NCBI GenBank assembly: GCA_965117015.1
Contig: OZ220747.1
Span: forward strand, 372,001-436,000
Direction: 5' to 3'
Source: Aldehydirespirator sp965117015
GTDB lineage: Bacteria > Actinomycetota > Acidimicrobiia > Acidimicrobiales > Aldehydirespiratoraceae
DNA: 64,000 bases
This document shows, piece after piece, positions 7,451-15,706 of the stretch (the first letter of the stretch is position 1; each line of letters opens with the position of its first letter). The notes beneath the pieces were generated by a model. The model searched no databases and was not told the origin of the DNA. It saw nothing but the letters and a program-made list of their open reading frames with translations. The position numbers and the translations under genes were made by a program.

Positions 7451-10003
7451 TCAAGCTCGCATGCGGGTGCCTTCGGGGTCCCATAGGCAGCTTTTTGCCA
7501 GCTTCGCTTGGCGGCGGGTGCCGACTATCTCTATTTCGAAGCGGCCGGTGGAGTCGGCCAGCGCGGCGGGGACGTAGCCCAGGGCCACCGATGCCTCGCT
7601 GTGGTGGGCGTAGCCGCCGGACGTGACCCAGCCCACTACCTCGCCGTCGTGCCATACCGGCTCGTCGCCGATCACGTCGCAGGCATCGGCGCCGGTGCCG
7701 ACATCAACCGTCCAGGTACACAGTCGTAGGCCTGTCGTCGCCACCCTGCCGGGCGGGCCGCTCTCGCCGTACTTGGCGACCAGCGCATCCCGGCCGATGA
7801 AGTCCTTCTCCAGGCGCACGAAGCGGCCCAGGCCGGCCTCGAACGGGTCGTAGTCGGGTCGGTACTCCCGGGCCCACGACCCGAACCCCTTCTCCAGGCG
7901 TAGCGAGTTAAGGGCATGCAGCCCGAACAGCTCGAGCCCGTGCGCCTCCCCGGCCGACCGCAGCAGGTCGAACACGTAGCGCTGGTAGCGGGCCGGCATC
8001 CACAGCTCGTAGCCCAAGTCGCCGGTGAAGCTGATACGCCCGCACCACACCGGGGCCTGGCCCGCGTCCATCTCAACAAAGGCCATGAACCGCATCCCGT
8101 GCGCCGACACGTCGGCACCGGTCACGTCGGCCAGCAGCGCCCTCGACGCCGGTCCGGCGATGGCCAGGCCGCATAGCTCCGCCCCGAGTGTGAGGTAGCT
8201 CACCGAGCCGTCGGCCGGCAAGTGAGCATCGAACCAGCGCTCGTAGTAGCGCTCCGCGATCCCCGAGCCGAACACCACGAACCGCTCGCCGTCACGCACG
8301 TTGCCGGTCGCCCCGCCCACCACCGTGCCCACCGGGCCCTCGGCCCGCCCGGGCGCGGCCGGCAGGCACGCCACCGTCAGGTCGCCCACCAGGTTGCCCG
8401 CCGGGTTGGTCATCGGCGTGAGCGCCATCCGGCCCGGCACCGGGATCCTCCCCGCCAGCAGCCGGTCGAGCCACGCCCTCGCCCCGGGGCCGGACACCAG
8501 GAACTTGGCGAACCCGGTGGTCTCCATCATGCCGACACCCGCCCGCACGGCCAGAGTCTCGGCCCGCACCCGGTCCCAGGCGTTGGAGCGCCCGAAGGTC
8601 ACCTCCTCGACCGGCTCCAGCCCCTCCTGCTGGAACCACAGCGCCGACTCCAGCCCGAAGGCGTCGCCGAACACCGCGTTGGCATCGCGCAGCCGGTCGT
8701 GGATGGGCGACGTCTGCACCCCGCGCCCCTCGGGCAGGAACTCGTTCGGGAAGGTGATCCTGAACCGGCGGCCGTAGTTCTCGCGCACCTTGACTCTCGT
8801 GTAGGCGAGGGTGGCGTAGTCGCCGAAGCGAGCCACGTCCATGGCCCAGACATCGGCGCCCGGATCGCCCTCGGTGATCCAGTTGGCCACCGACAGCCCC
8901 ACCCCGCCGCACTGCGACAGCCCGGCCATCACCCCGCACGCCGTCCAGTAGCCCGGCAGCCCCCGGACCGGCCCGATCAGCGGGTTGCCGTCGGGCGCGA
9001 ACGTGAACGGCCCGTTCACCACCCGCTGGATCCCGGCAGTGGCCAGCACCGGGAAGTGGGCAAAGGCGACCTCCAATGACGGCGAGAGGCGATCCAGGTC
9101 GGGGGCCAGCAGCTTCATGGAGAAGTCCCACGGCGTCTCGCGGGGCGCCCATGGCAGGCAGGCCTGCTCATAGGTGCCAAGCAGCATGCCCTGGCCCTCC
9201 TGGCGGGTGTAGAGCTCGCCGCCGAAGTCGATCATGTGCCTGAGCCGCCGGCCCGTGCTGCGGTTGTACTCGATCACCTCGTCGAGGGGCTCGGTCACCA
9301 GGTAGGTGTGCTCCATGGCCAGGACCGGCAGTTCCAGCCCCACCATGCGGCCGACCTCGCGAGCCCACAGGCCCCCGCAGTTGACGACATGCTCGCAGTC
9401 GATCGCGCCCAGGTCCTCGCCGCTGGCGGTGTCATAGACCACCACCCGCCAGCCCCCGCCGGCTCGCCGCTCGATGGCCCTGGCCCAGCAGTTGCGGTAC
9501 ACCTCGGCACCGGCGAGCCGGGCCGCCTTGGCGAAGGCGTGGGTCACCCCGGCTGGATCGACATGACCCTCGTGGGCGTCGAGCATCGCACCCACGAAGT
9601 GCTTGGGGTCGATCAAGGGCACCATCTCGGCGACCTCGGAGATCGACACCATCTCGGTCTGCATTCCCAGGTAACGGCCCCGGGCATGGGTCATCCGCAA
9701 CCAGTCGAGCCGCTCGGGCGTGTCGGCCAGCATTATGCCGCCCGGCATGTGGATGCCGCAGTCCTGGCCGGAGGCCCGCTCGATCTCGGCGTAGAGCTCC
9801 ATGGTGTAGCGCTGGAGGCGGGCCACGTTGGGGTCGCCGTTGAGGGTGTGCATGCCGCCCGCGCTGTGCCAGGTGGACCCAGCCGTGAGCTCGGTGCGCT
9901 CCACCAGCACCACGTCGGTCCAGCCCGCCTTGGTGAGGTGGTAGAGCACGCTGGCGCCGATCACTCCCCCGCCGATCACCACGACCCGCGCGTCGGTCTT
10001 CAT
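7451..10003 (-). CDS. dimethylglycine/sarcosine dehydrogenase-like flavoprotein
   Basis: An 850-residue two-part enzyme: an N-terminal FAD-dependent oxidoreductase (DAO) domain, about residues 6-370, a connecting FAO_M region, and a C-terminal aminomethyltransferase (GCV_T) folate-binding region to the end. The dinucleotide motif GGGVIGAS is near residue 10. The segment GSTWHSAGG contains the His that in dimethylglycine dehydrogenase carries covalently bound FAD. Such enzymes oxidatively remove N-methyl groups from dimethylglycine or sarcosine and pass the one-carbon unit to tetrahydrofolate or release formaldehyde. It is last in an operon with a Rieske oxygenase and an MttB-family protein, consistent with stepwise demethylation of a quaternary amine. 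The exact substrate is inferred. Confidence 0.87.
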   Translation of the reverse strand: MKTDARVVVIGGGVIGASVLYHLTKAGWTDVVLVERTELTAGSTWHSAGGMHTLNGDPNVARLQRYTMELYAEIERASGQDCGIHMPGGIMLADTPERLDWLRMTHARGRYLGMQTEMVSISEVAEMVPLIDPKHFVGAMLDAHEGHVDPAGVTHAFAKAARLAGAEVYRNCWARAIERRAGGGWRVVVYDTASGEDLGAIDCEHVVNCGGLWAREVGRMVGLELPVLAMEHTYLVTEPLDEVIEYNRSTGRRLRHMIDFGGELYTRQEGQGMLLGTYEQACLPWAPRETPWDFSMKLLAPDLDRLSPSLEVAFAHFPVLATAGIQRVVNGPFTFAPDGNPLIGPVRGLPGYWTACGVMAGLSQCGGVGLSVANWITEGDPGADVWAMDVARFGDYATLAYTRVKVRENYGRRFRITFPNEFLPEGRGVQTSPIHDRLRDANAVFGDAFGLESALWFQQEGLEPVEEVTFGRSNAWDRVRAETLAVRAGVGMMETTGFAKFLVSGPGARAWLDRLLAGRIPVPGRMALTPMTNPAGNLVGDLTVACLPAAPGRAEGPVGTVVGGATGNVRDGERFVVFGSGIAERYYERWFDAHLPADGSVSYLTLGAELCGLAIAGPASRALLADVTGADVSAHGMRFMAFVEMDAGQAPVWCGRISFTGDLGYELWMPARYQRYVFDLLRSAGEAHGLELFGLHALNSLRLEKGFGSWAREYRPDYDPFEAGLGRFVRLEKDFIGRDALVAKYGESGPPGRVATTGLRLCTWTVDVGTGADACDVIGDEPVWHDGEVVGWVTSGGYAHHSEASVALGYVPAALADSTGRFEIEIVGTRRQAKLAKSCLWDPEGTRMRA

Positions 10004-10020
10004 GGACGCCGGTCCCCGCC

Positions 10021-10072
10021 CGAAATTGATGACGAAACCGACCCTATAGGGCCATTATCGGCATCAATTTCG
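10021..10072. repeat. nested long palindrome
   Basis: Outer arms CGAAATTGATG (10021-10031) and CATCAATTTCG (10062-10072) enclose CCGA/TCGG and a central perfect palindrome CCCTATAGGG (10042-10051). It fills the gap between the Rieske and dehydrogenase genes and overlaps the Rieske stop codon. It could act as an RNA hairpin that tunes the two genes, or as a palindromic repeat element. Its 11-bp-arm design resembles the GAATTGGCAGC elements, but the sequence differs. Confidence 0.6.
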
Positions 10073-11329
10073 GGGCGCCTCTATGGCTGGCGGGGACGGG
10101 TTCGGGCCGCAGCCGTAGCGCTCGGCGTCGCCGGGGCCGTCCCCGCCCGGCACGGTCAACCCGGTGGCCAGCGAGTCCGCGGTCATGCAGTCGGCCACCA
10201 TGTTGTGGAAGCGGTGCAGCGGCTCCTCGAAGCGGGGCGACAGCGGTCCGGGCGGGGCCGCGCCCAGGGCCAGCCCCCGCTGGGACCGCTGGCAGATGTC
10301 GATGTCCTCGTTGTTGACCTCGATCCAGAACTTGCGGGTGGCCTCGAAGGCGTCCCCGACGGTGTCGGGGACGGTGGTCGGCGGGAACAGGAACGCGCAG
10401 TGCTCGCGGGTGGCGCCCGCCGCCAGCGGCTCGAGGCGCATCACGAAGGCGTGGCTGGGCAGCACTGCCAGCGTCAGGTTGGGGAACACAGCCACGAACC
10501 GGCCGCTCACCGAGTCGGAGCCGTCGAGCCCGGACGCCGGGGGAAGCACCAGCCAGTCGTCGCGCTCGTCGCCCGACACCGGGGTGGTGGTCTGGCCGCA
10601 GTACAGGCCCGGCCCCTGGTAGCGGTAGTGGTCCCGGACCCGGGACACCTTGGCCAGCTCGGGATGGACCCAGGCCAGGTGGTAGTACTCCTGGAAGTTC
10701 TCGGTGATCAGCTTCCAGTTGGCGGCCACGTCGAAGCTGCACTTCTCGTGGACGTACCAGCCGTCGAAGCCGTAGCCGGACATCCGCTCGGGCAGATCGC
10801 CCAGCCACTCGGCCAGGGGCGGCGTCCGATCGTCCAGGCAGGCGAACACACAGAAGCCCCAGGTCTCCACCCGCACCGGCAGCAGGGAGAACTCGGCGGG
10901 GTCGAAGTCAGGCCGGGGCACCTCGTCGAACAGCGGGGTAGCCACCAGGGTGCCGTCGAGGGCGTATCCCCAGCGGTGGTAGGGGCAGCGGATCATCCGC
11001 GACACCGTGCAGTCCTCGGAGGCCAGTTCGGTGCCCCGGTGGCGGCACGAGTTGATGAAGCCCCGCAGCTCGCCGTCGAGGCCGCGGGCGATCAGCACCG
11101 AGGTGTCGCCCACCATGCGCACCAGCAGGCGGCCCGGCTCGGCCACCTCCGACGCCGAGGCCACCGCCACCCAGGCCCGGCCGAACAGGCGGTCCTTCTC
11201 GACTTCGTAGAAGTCCTCGCCGGTGTAGGCGGCCGGCCGGAGTCCGGTCGCCCCGTCGAGTGGCCGCCGGCTGGCCGACCAAAACTCCTCGGACGTGAAG
11301 TCCAGCCCCGCTTCTGACGCTCGCACCAT
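10064..11329 (-). CDS. Rieske aromatic-ring-hydroxylating-type oxygenase, alpha subunit
   Basis: A 421-residue Rieske non-heme iron oxygenase. The [2Fe-2S] ligands are in CRHRGTEL and CPYHRWGY, and the mononuclear iron site lies around ENFQEYYHLAWVHPEL, where the paired His residues and a later Asp/Glu bind Fe(II). Paralogues in this subfamily (GbcA, CntA, stachydrine demethylase, choline monooxygenase) oxidise methylated ammonium compounds rather than aromatic rings. The operon context with dimethylglycine dehydrogenase and MttB homologues supports that role here. A separate reductase component is expected but is not encoded nearby. The ATG at 11329 is followed directly by the coding region without a long tail. 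Confidence 0.88.
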   Translation of the reverse strand: MVRASEAGLDFTSEEFWSASRRPLDGATGLRPAAYTGEDFYEVEKDRLFGRAWVAVASASEVAEPGRLLVRMVGDTSVLIARGLDGELRGFINSCRHRGTELASEDCTVSRMIRCPYHRWGYALDGTLVATPLFDEVPRPDFDPAEFSLLPVRVETWGFCVFACLDDRTPPLAEWLGDLPERMSGYGFDGWYVHEKCSFDVAANWKLITENFQEYYHLAWVHPELAKVSRVRDHYRYQGPGLYCGQTTTPVSGDERDDWLVLPPASGLDGSDSVSGRFVAVFPNLTLAVLPSHAFVMRLEPLAAGATREHCAFLFPPTTVPDTVGDAFEATRKFWIEVNNEDIDICQRSQRGLALGAAPPGPLSPRFEEPLHRFHNMVADCMTADSLATGLTVPGGDGPGDAERYGCGPNPSPPAIEAPRN

Positions 11330-11381
11330 CGCGGAATTAGATCACGCCTCAGAATGCAGCACAACCAATCGGCGGCAGCGC

Positions 11382-12917
11382 CTAGAAGTCGGTGGGCACG
11401 CCGCCCTCGGCGATACGCCGGTCGGTGAAGTCGTCCAGCTCGGCCCGCACGTCGTCGGCCAGCCGCGGAGGCTCATAGGCGGCCAGCAGTTCCCCGACGA
11501 GCCGCTCGGCGTGGTCCAGCGCGGTGGGCGAGCCGGCCTCGGCCCAGGTCTCGTAGTTGCGCCAGTCCGACACCATCGGCTTGAAGAAGGCGTCGCGGTA
11601 GCGGGCCAGGGTGTGGGCCGTTCCGAAGAAGTGCCCGCCCGGGCCGACCTCGTCGATGGCCTCCACCGCCAGCGAGTCCTCGTCGGTCGCCACGGGCCGC
11701 AGGAATTCACCCACCATGCCGATCATGTCGGCGTCGATGACCATCTTCTCGTAGCAGGCCTGCAGCCCGCCCTCCATCCACCCGGCCCCGTGCATCACCA
11801 TGTGGGCCCCGCCCATCACCACCGCCCACAGCGAGAACACGCTCTCGTAGGCGGCCTGAGCGTCGACCGCGTTGGCCGCGCAGACATTCGAGGACCGGTA
11901 CGGAATGCCGTACCGGCGGGCCAACTGACCGCCGAGCAGCACGGCCTTCATGTACTCGGGAGTGCCGAAGGCGGGTGCGCCCGACTGCATGTCGACGTTG
12001 GACGTGAAGCCCCCGTAGATCACCGGCGACCCCGGCCTCACCAGCTGGCAGAAGGCCATTCCGGCAAGAGCCTCGGCGTTCTGCTGCACCACCGCGCCGG
12101 CCACGGTCACCGGCGCCATCGCCCCGGCCAGCGTGAAGGGGGTGACCGCCACCACCTGATTACGGGCCGAGTACTGGAGGATCCCTTCCAACATCGGAGT
12201 GTCGAGCCGTAGCGGCGAGTTGCAGTTGACCACGGTGAAGATCGACGGCTCCGTCTCGAGGTCGTCGTCACTCACGCCGCGCACGATTCGCACCATCTCC
12301 AGGCAGTCGCGGTTGCGCTCCGCTCCCAGCGAGTAGGCGTGGAGGGCCTTGCCAGTCAGGGTGAGGAGGTCGCGGGTGGCCACCAGGTGGCGCACCGATG
12401 AGTGCACGTCCACCGGCTCCACCGGATAGCCGCCCTGGAAGGCGACCGCGTTGAGCACCTCCCCCAGCATCACCAGCCGCCGAAAATCTTCCCGGTTGCC
12501 TGTTCGGCGACCGCCGGCCCGATCGGCCGCGTTCGGGGGGCTGGCCACCGAGGCGAAGGCCACGCTGCGGCCCCCCATCGGCAGATGGCGAGCCGGATCG
12601 GGGGCGTGCAGCACGAACTCGCCAGGAGCGGTGGCCACCAGTTCGGTGACCATCTCGGGGTCAAGACGCACCCGATCCCCGTCGACTCTGGCGCCGGCCT
12701 CGAGCCACATCTTCCGGGCTGTCGGATGCAGGAACTCCATGCCGGTGTCTCGCAGCACTACGAGGGACGCCGCGTGGATGGCCTCGAGCTCATCCTCGCT
12801 CACGATCGGCGTCGGATCGAACCGTCGCTCATGCAGCCGCCACGGCGGCTGGACCGGGCCGCTCGGCTCGGTGACCGCGGTCTGGCGTGGTCGCCGCCTT
12901 CGACGCTCGGCGCTCAT
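11382..12917 (-). CDS. trimethylamine methyltransferase family protein (MttB/MtgB type, no pyrrolysine)
   Basis: A 511-residue member of the MttB superfamily of corrinoid-dependent methyltransferases. The frame is open throughout with no internal amber codon, so this is the non-pyrrolysine branch, to which the glycine betaine methyltransferase MtgB belongs. Recognisable regions are HAPDPARHLPMGG, the central TVVNCNSPLRLDTPML and the barrel segment YGGFTSNVDMQSGAPAFG followed by VMHGAGWMEGGL. Members transfer a methyl group from quaternary amines to a corrinoid protein. No corrinoid protein is encoded in the window, so it may use a distant partner. It is the first gene of the operon with the Rieske oxygenase and the demethylating flavoprotein. 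Confidence 0.85.
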   Translation of the reverse strand: MSAERRRRRPRQTAVTEPSGPVQPPWRLHERRFDPTPIVSEDELEAIHAASLVVLRDTGMEFLHPTARKMWLEAGARVDGDRVRLDPEMVTELVATAPGEFVLHAPDPARHLPMGGRSVAFASVASPPNAADRAGGRRTGNREDFRRLVMLGEVLNAVAFQGGYPVEPVDVHSSVRHLVATRDLLTLTGKALHAYSLGAERNRDCLEMVRIVRGVSDDDLETEPSIFTVVNCNSPLRLDTPMLEGILQYSARNQVVAVTPFTLAGAMAPVTVAGAVVQQNAEALAGMAFCQLVRPGSPVIYGGFTSNVDMQSGAPAFGTPEYMKAVLLGGQLARRYGIPYRSSNVCAANAVDAQAAYESVFSLWAVVMGGAHMVMHGAGWMEGGLQACYEKMVIDADMIGMVGEFLRPVATDEDSLAVEAIDEVGPGGHFFGTAHTLARYRDAFFKPMVSDWRNYETWAEAGSPTALDHAERLVGELLAAYEPPRLADDVRAELDDFTDRRIAEGGVPTDF

Positions 12918-13079
12918 TGCCGCAGACTAATGCTCGACCGGACGCCTCCCGCGCTGATCACGACGTGTATCACCACCGGATTTCATGCAGTGAACTGCGG
13001 CTGCGCTGTTTCGGCGTCGACACGCTTCCAATCTGCATCGCGGGGGCAAACAGAGCCGATTGGCAGCAGACTTGTCGGC

Positions 13080-14120
13080 ATGGCCGACCCGCTGGAGATG
13101 CTCGACATCGCCTCGGACGACCCTGAGGCGGTCCGGGAGTGCTACGCCGAGCGGGGCTGGGGCGACGGGCTGCCGATGGTGGCACCGACACCGGCGCGGG
13201 TAGACGCGATGCTCGCCAGCTGCAACGCGGATCCCGACGAGCCCGTCACCGTCCTGCCGCCCCGGTCCGGTGTGGCCACCCGCCGGGTGATCGCCGTCAA
13301 CGCGGTGCTGGCCGGCTGCCGCCCCGAGCACCTGCCTGTTCTCGTGGCGGCGGTGCGGGCTCTGGCCCGTCCCGAGATCAACCTGCGGGGCGTGAACGCC
13401 ACCACCCATCCGGTGGCGCCGCTGCTCATCGTGCACGGCGAGATCGCCCGCACCGCGGGCTACAACCCGGGACTGGGCGCCTTCGGCCCCGGCAACGTGG
13501 CCAACGCAGCCACGGGACGGGCGCTGAGGCTCATTCTTCTCCACGTAGCCGGGGCGGTCCCCGGTGCCGGCGACGCCTCCACCCAGGGCGGGCCGGCCAA
13601 GTACACCTACTGCGTGGCCGAGAACCTGGCCGAGTCCCCCTGGGGCGGATACGCAACGAGCGTCGGGGTCGCGGCGTCCTCCGCGGTCACGGTCCACTGC
13701 GGCGAGGCGCCCCACAACTTCCATGACATGGAGTCGACCGATCCCGCCGCCATCCTCGACAAGGCCGCTTCGGCCATGACCTCACTGGGGTCCAACAATG
13801 CGCCGGTCAGCTCGGGCGAGTTCTTCGTGATGCTGTGCCCCGAGCACGCCGCGGCCTGTGACGGCGCGGGGTGGACGCGCGACCGGGTGGCCTCCTATCT
13901 CCACGAGCGAGCTCAGATGCGGGTCGGCGACCTGCGGGCCGCGTTCGCGCTCCGGGCGTGGGCGCCGTGGCAGGAGGCCCTAGATGACGACGCGATGATG
14001 TCCGTCACCGAACATCCCGGCAACATCAAGATCGTCGTGGTGGGAGGACCGGGGAAGCACAGCTCGGTTATCCCGAGTTGGGGTATGACCAGGAGCGCCA
14101 CCGTGCCGGTGGAGGTCTGA
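13080..14120 (+). CDS. uncharacterised protein associated with UGSC selenoprotein
   Basis: A 346-residue protein starting MADPLEMLDIAS; no strong Shine-Dalgarno is visible, and longer in-frame starts exist upstream, but the conserved-looking sequence begins just after this ATG. Features include YAERGWGDGLPMVAPT near residue 20, HPVAPLLIVHG, a Gly/Ala-rich GPGNVANAATGRALRLIL segment and a C-terminal IKIVVVGGPGKHSSVIPSWG. No signal peptide or clear membrane segment is seen. From memory, proteins with a GW-x-DGLP segment occur beside or fused to UGSC-domain proteins; I cannot verify this here. It lies 42 bp before the selenoprotein gene in a tight operon. The biochemical function is unknown. Confidence 0.75.
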   Translation: MADPLEMLDIASDDPEAVRECYAERGWGDGLPMVAPTPARVDAMLASCNADPDEPVTVLPPRSGVATRRVIAVNAVLAGCRPEHLPVLVAAVRALARPEINLRGVNATTHPVAPLLIVHGEIARTAGYNPGLGAFGPGNVANAATGRALRLILLHVAGAVPGAGDASTQGGPAKYTYCVAENLAESPWGGYATSVGVAASSAVTVHCGEAPHNFHDMESTDPAAILDKAASAMTSLGSNNAPVSSGEFFVMLCPEHAAACDGAGWTRDRVASYLHERAQMRVGDLRAAFALRAWAPWQEALDDDAMMSVTEHPGNIKIVVVGGPGKHSSVIPSWGMTRSATVPVEV

Positions 14121-14162
14121 GCTCATGACGGAACCCACAAGGATCGTCGAAGGAGGGAACCG

Positions 14163-14678
14163 ATGAGGATCTATGCCCCGGTGGGAGCGGTGGGGCCGGC
14201 CGCCATTTCCCGCGCCGTTACCGAGCCGACGCTGGCCGGTAAGCGCATCGGGATACTCGACAACTCCAAGCCCAACGCCGGCCTGCTGCTGCGGCGTCTG
14301 GCCGAGGGCCTGGCGGCCCGAACCGGCGCAACGGTGGACCTCGTCGAGCGCAAGAACGCGGCCCTGCCCGCTCCCGACGATCTGCTGGCCCGGCTGGCCG
14401 AGGCCGAGGTGGTGCTCACCGGCTCAGCCGATTGAGGAAGCTGCACGTCGTGGAGTGTCCACGACTCCGTCAACCTTGAGTCAGCTGGGACTCCAACGGT
14501 CCTCGTGGCGACCACCAGCTTCGAATCCCTGGCCGCTGGCGTGGCCGAGACGCTGGATCTGCCGGACCTGCGGATCGTCGCCGTCGAGCATCCCCTGGGC
14601 GGCATTGACGAGGCTGCAGTCATCGGACGGGCCGAGGGAGCGGTGGAGCCGACGCTGCGTCTTCTGACCGGATCCTGA
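14163..14678 (+). CDS. UGSC-family selenoprotein (in-frame UGA = Sec91)
   Basis: Reading through the UGA at 14433-14435 gives a 171-residue protein that ends with a second UGA at 14676. The codons after the first UGA are Gly-Ser-Cys, producing the motif U-G-S-C at residues 91-94 in the context TGSAD-U-GSCTSWSVHD, the defining signature of the UGSC (seleno)protein family. Cys94 is the only cysteine, so Sec91 and Cys94 would form the redox pair. The N-terminal half predicts an alpha/beta fold (KRIGILDNSKPNAGLLL); the C-terminal half continues it (TVLVATTSFESLAAG). The start is fixed by GAAGGAGGG upstream of the ATG. The stop overlaps the next gene by one base (TGATG). A SECIS-like hairpin follows the UGA. 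The catalytic role of the family is unknown. Confidence 0.88.
14447..14465 (+). promoter_or_regulatory. bacterial SECIS-like hairpin (UGSC gene)
   Basis: GTCGTGGA and TCCACGAC form an 8-bp stem (or 7 bp with loop AGUGU) starting 11 bases after the UGA; the loop begins about 19-20 bases after it and has a G within its first two positions. These are the known features of bacterial SECIS elements read by SelB. It lies inside the coding region, as in other bacterial selenoprotein genes. Confidence 0.75.
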
Positions 14679-15706
14679 TGACCGACCCGCTCGTCGTCGG
14701 AATCCTGTATCCGAGCGAATGGAACCTCGACTTCGACCGACATCTGACCGAACTGGCCGTCATCGATCCCCAAATCGAGATCGTCGTGGAGCCCTACGAG
14801 GAGTCCAGGGAACTCCGTTCCGGCCGGGGAGTCCCGACCTACGACGCGGTGCGCCATCTGGCCCCCTCGCTCACTGCGGCCCAGCGGCGCGCCTTCGCCC
14901 GCATCGAGTGCTGCCTCACGCTCGACCTGCCCTTCGACGTTGCCGCGGTCGCGCCCCGGCTGCGCTGGGTGCAGGCCCTAGCCGCCGGGGTGGCCCATCT
15001 CACCTCAGCGGGACTTCGGGAAGCGGGCATCCGTCTGACCAACGCCTCCGGGGCCAACGCCACCTCGATTGCCGAGTTCGTCTTCGCCCGCATCCTGGGC
15101 GAGTTCAAGCGGACCCGCCGGCTGGACACGATCCAGCAACAACGGCGATGGCACCCGGCGTTCGGCCAGAACCTCGCGGGCTCCACCATCGGGCTGGTGG
15201 GCTTCGGACCCATCAATCAGGCGGTGGCCCGCCGAGCCCGCGCCTTCGAACTGGACGTGATCGTCGTGCGTCGCAGCGCAGCCGGAAGCGACCTTGCCGA
15301 CGAGGTCCTCGGACCCGACGGGCTCCATGACATGCTGGGCCGCTGCGACATCGTCGTCGCAGCCGTCCCGGAGTCGCCCGAGACCCACGAGCTGTTCGAC
15401 TCATCGGCATTCGCGGCGATGCAGGACCGCTCGATGTTCGTGAACGTGGGCCGGGGATCGCTCGTCGACGAGCCCGCTCTGGTGGCCGCCCTCCGCTCAG
15501 GCAAGCTCCGGGCCGCCGCTGTCGACGTGACCGCGGTCGAGCCCCTGCCGGAGGACTCGCCCCTCTGGGACGCCCCCAACATCTACATCTCGGCCCACTG
15601 CTCCACTGAGCCCACCCGCTTCTTCGAGTCCGCCCACCGGGTCTTCGCTGACAACCTCGCCCGCTACGTCGCCGGCGAGCCCCTCCTCAACGAGATCGAG
15701 CTCTAG
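14678..15706 (+). CDS. D-2-hydroxyacid dehydrogenase (NAD-dependent)
   Basis: A 342-residue member of the D-isomer-specific 2-hydroxyacid dehydrogenase family. The NAD-binding segment is GLVGFGPINQAVARRARAF, and the catalytic Arg, Glu and His occur in VNVGRGSLVDE, VEPLPEDSPLW and ISAHCS; the last differs from the common SPH-x-x-G/A form. It would interconvert a D-2-hydroxyacid and a 2-oxoacid. Its ATG overlaps the stop of the UGSC selenoprotein gene by one base, so the two are translationally coupled, suggesting that the unknown selenoprotein pathway produces or uses a 2-oxo- or hydroxyacid. Its last bases overlap the convergent amidohydrolase gene by 4 bp. Confidence 0.88.
   Translation: MTDPLVVGILYPSEWNLDFDRHLTELAVIDPQIEIVVEPYEESRELRSGRGVPTYDAVRHLAPSLTAAQRRAFARIECCLTLDLPFDVAAVAPRLRWVQALAAGVAHLTSAGLREAGIRLTNASGANATSIAEFVFARILGEFKRTRRLDTIQQQRRWHPAFGQNLAGSTIGLVGFGPINQAVARRARAFELDVIVVRRSAAGSDLADEVLGPDGLHDMLGRCDIVVAAVPESPETHELFDSSAFAAMQDRSMFVNVGRGSLVDEPALVAALRSGKLRAAAVDVTAVEPLPEDSPLWDAPNIYISAHCSTEPTRFFESAHRVFADNLARYVAGEPLLNEIEL

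Noticed and set aside
9236..11317. A 693-codon open frame on the plus strand, and similar long frames opposite many genes
   Set aside because: They lie antisense to well-matched genes (dehydrogenase, Rieske) and have the biased composition of reverse-complement reading in GC-rich DNA, with no family match.
11382..12917. Pyrrolysine-containing MttB
   Set aside because: The frame has no internal TAG codon and the full length is reached without it.
14163..14435. A real 90-residue gene ending at UGA, or a pseudogene
   Set aside because: The reading frame continues for another 80 codons with family-like sequence, the UGSC motif is exact, the next gene starts at the read-through stop, and a SECIS-like hairpin is present.
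14518..14532. TTCGAATCC-type sequence resembling a tRNA T-loop
   Set aside because: It is inside the UGSC coding frame (TTSFESL) and no cloverleaf can be formed around it.
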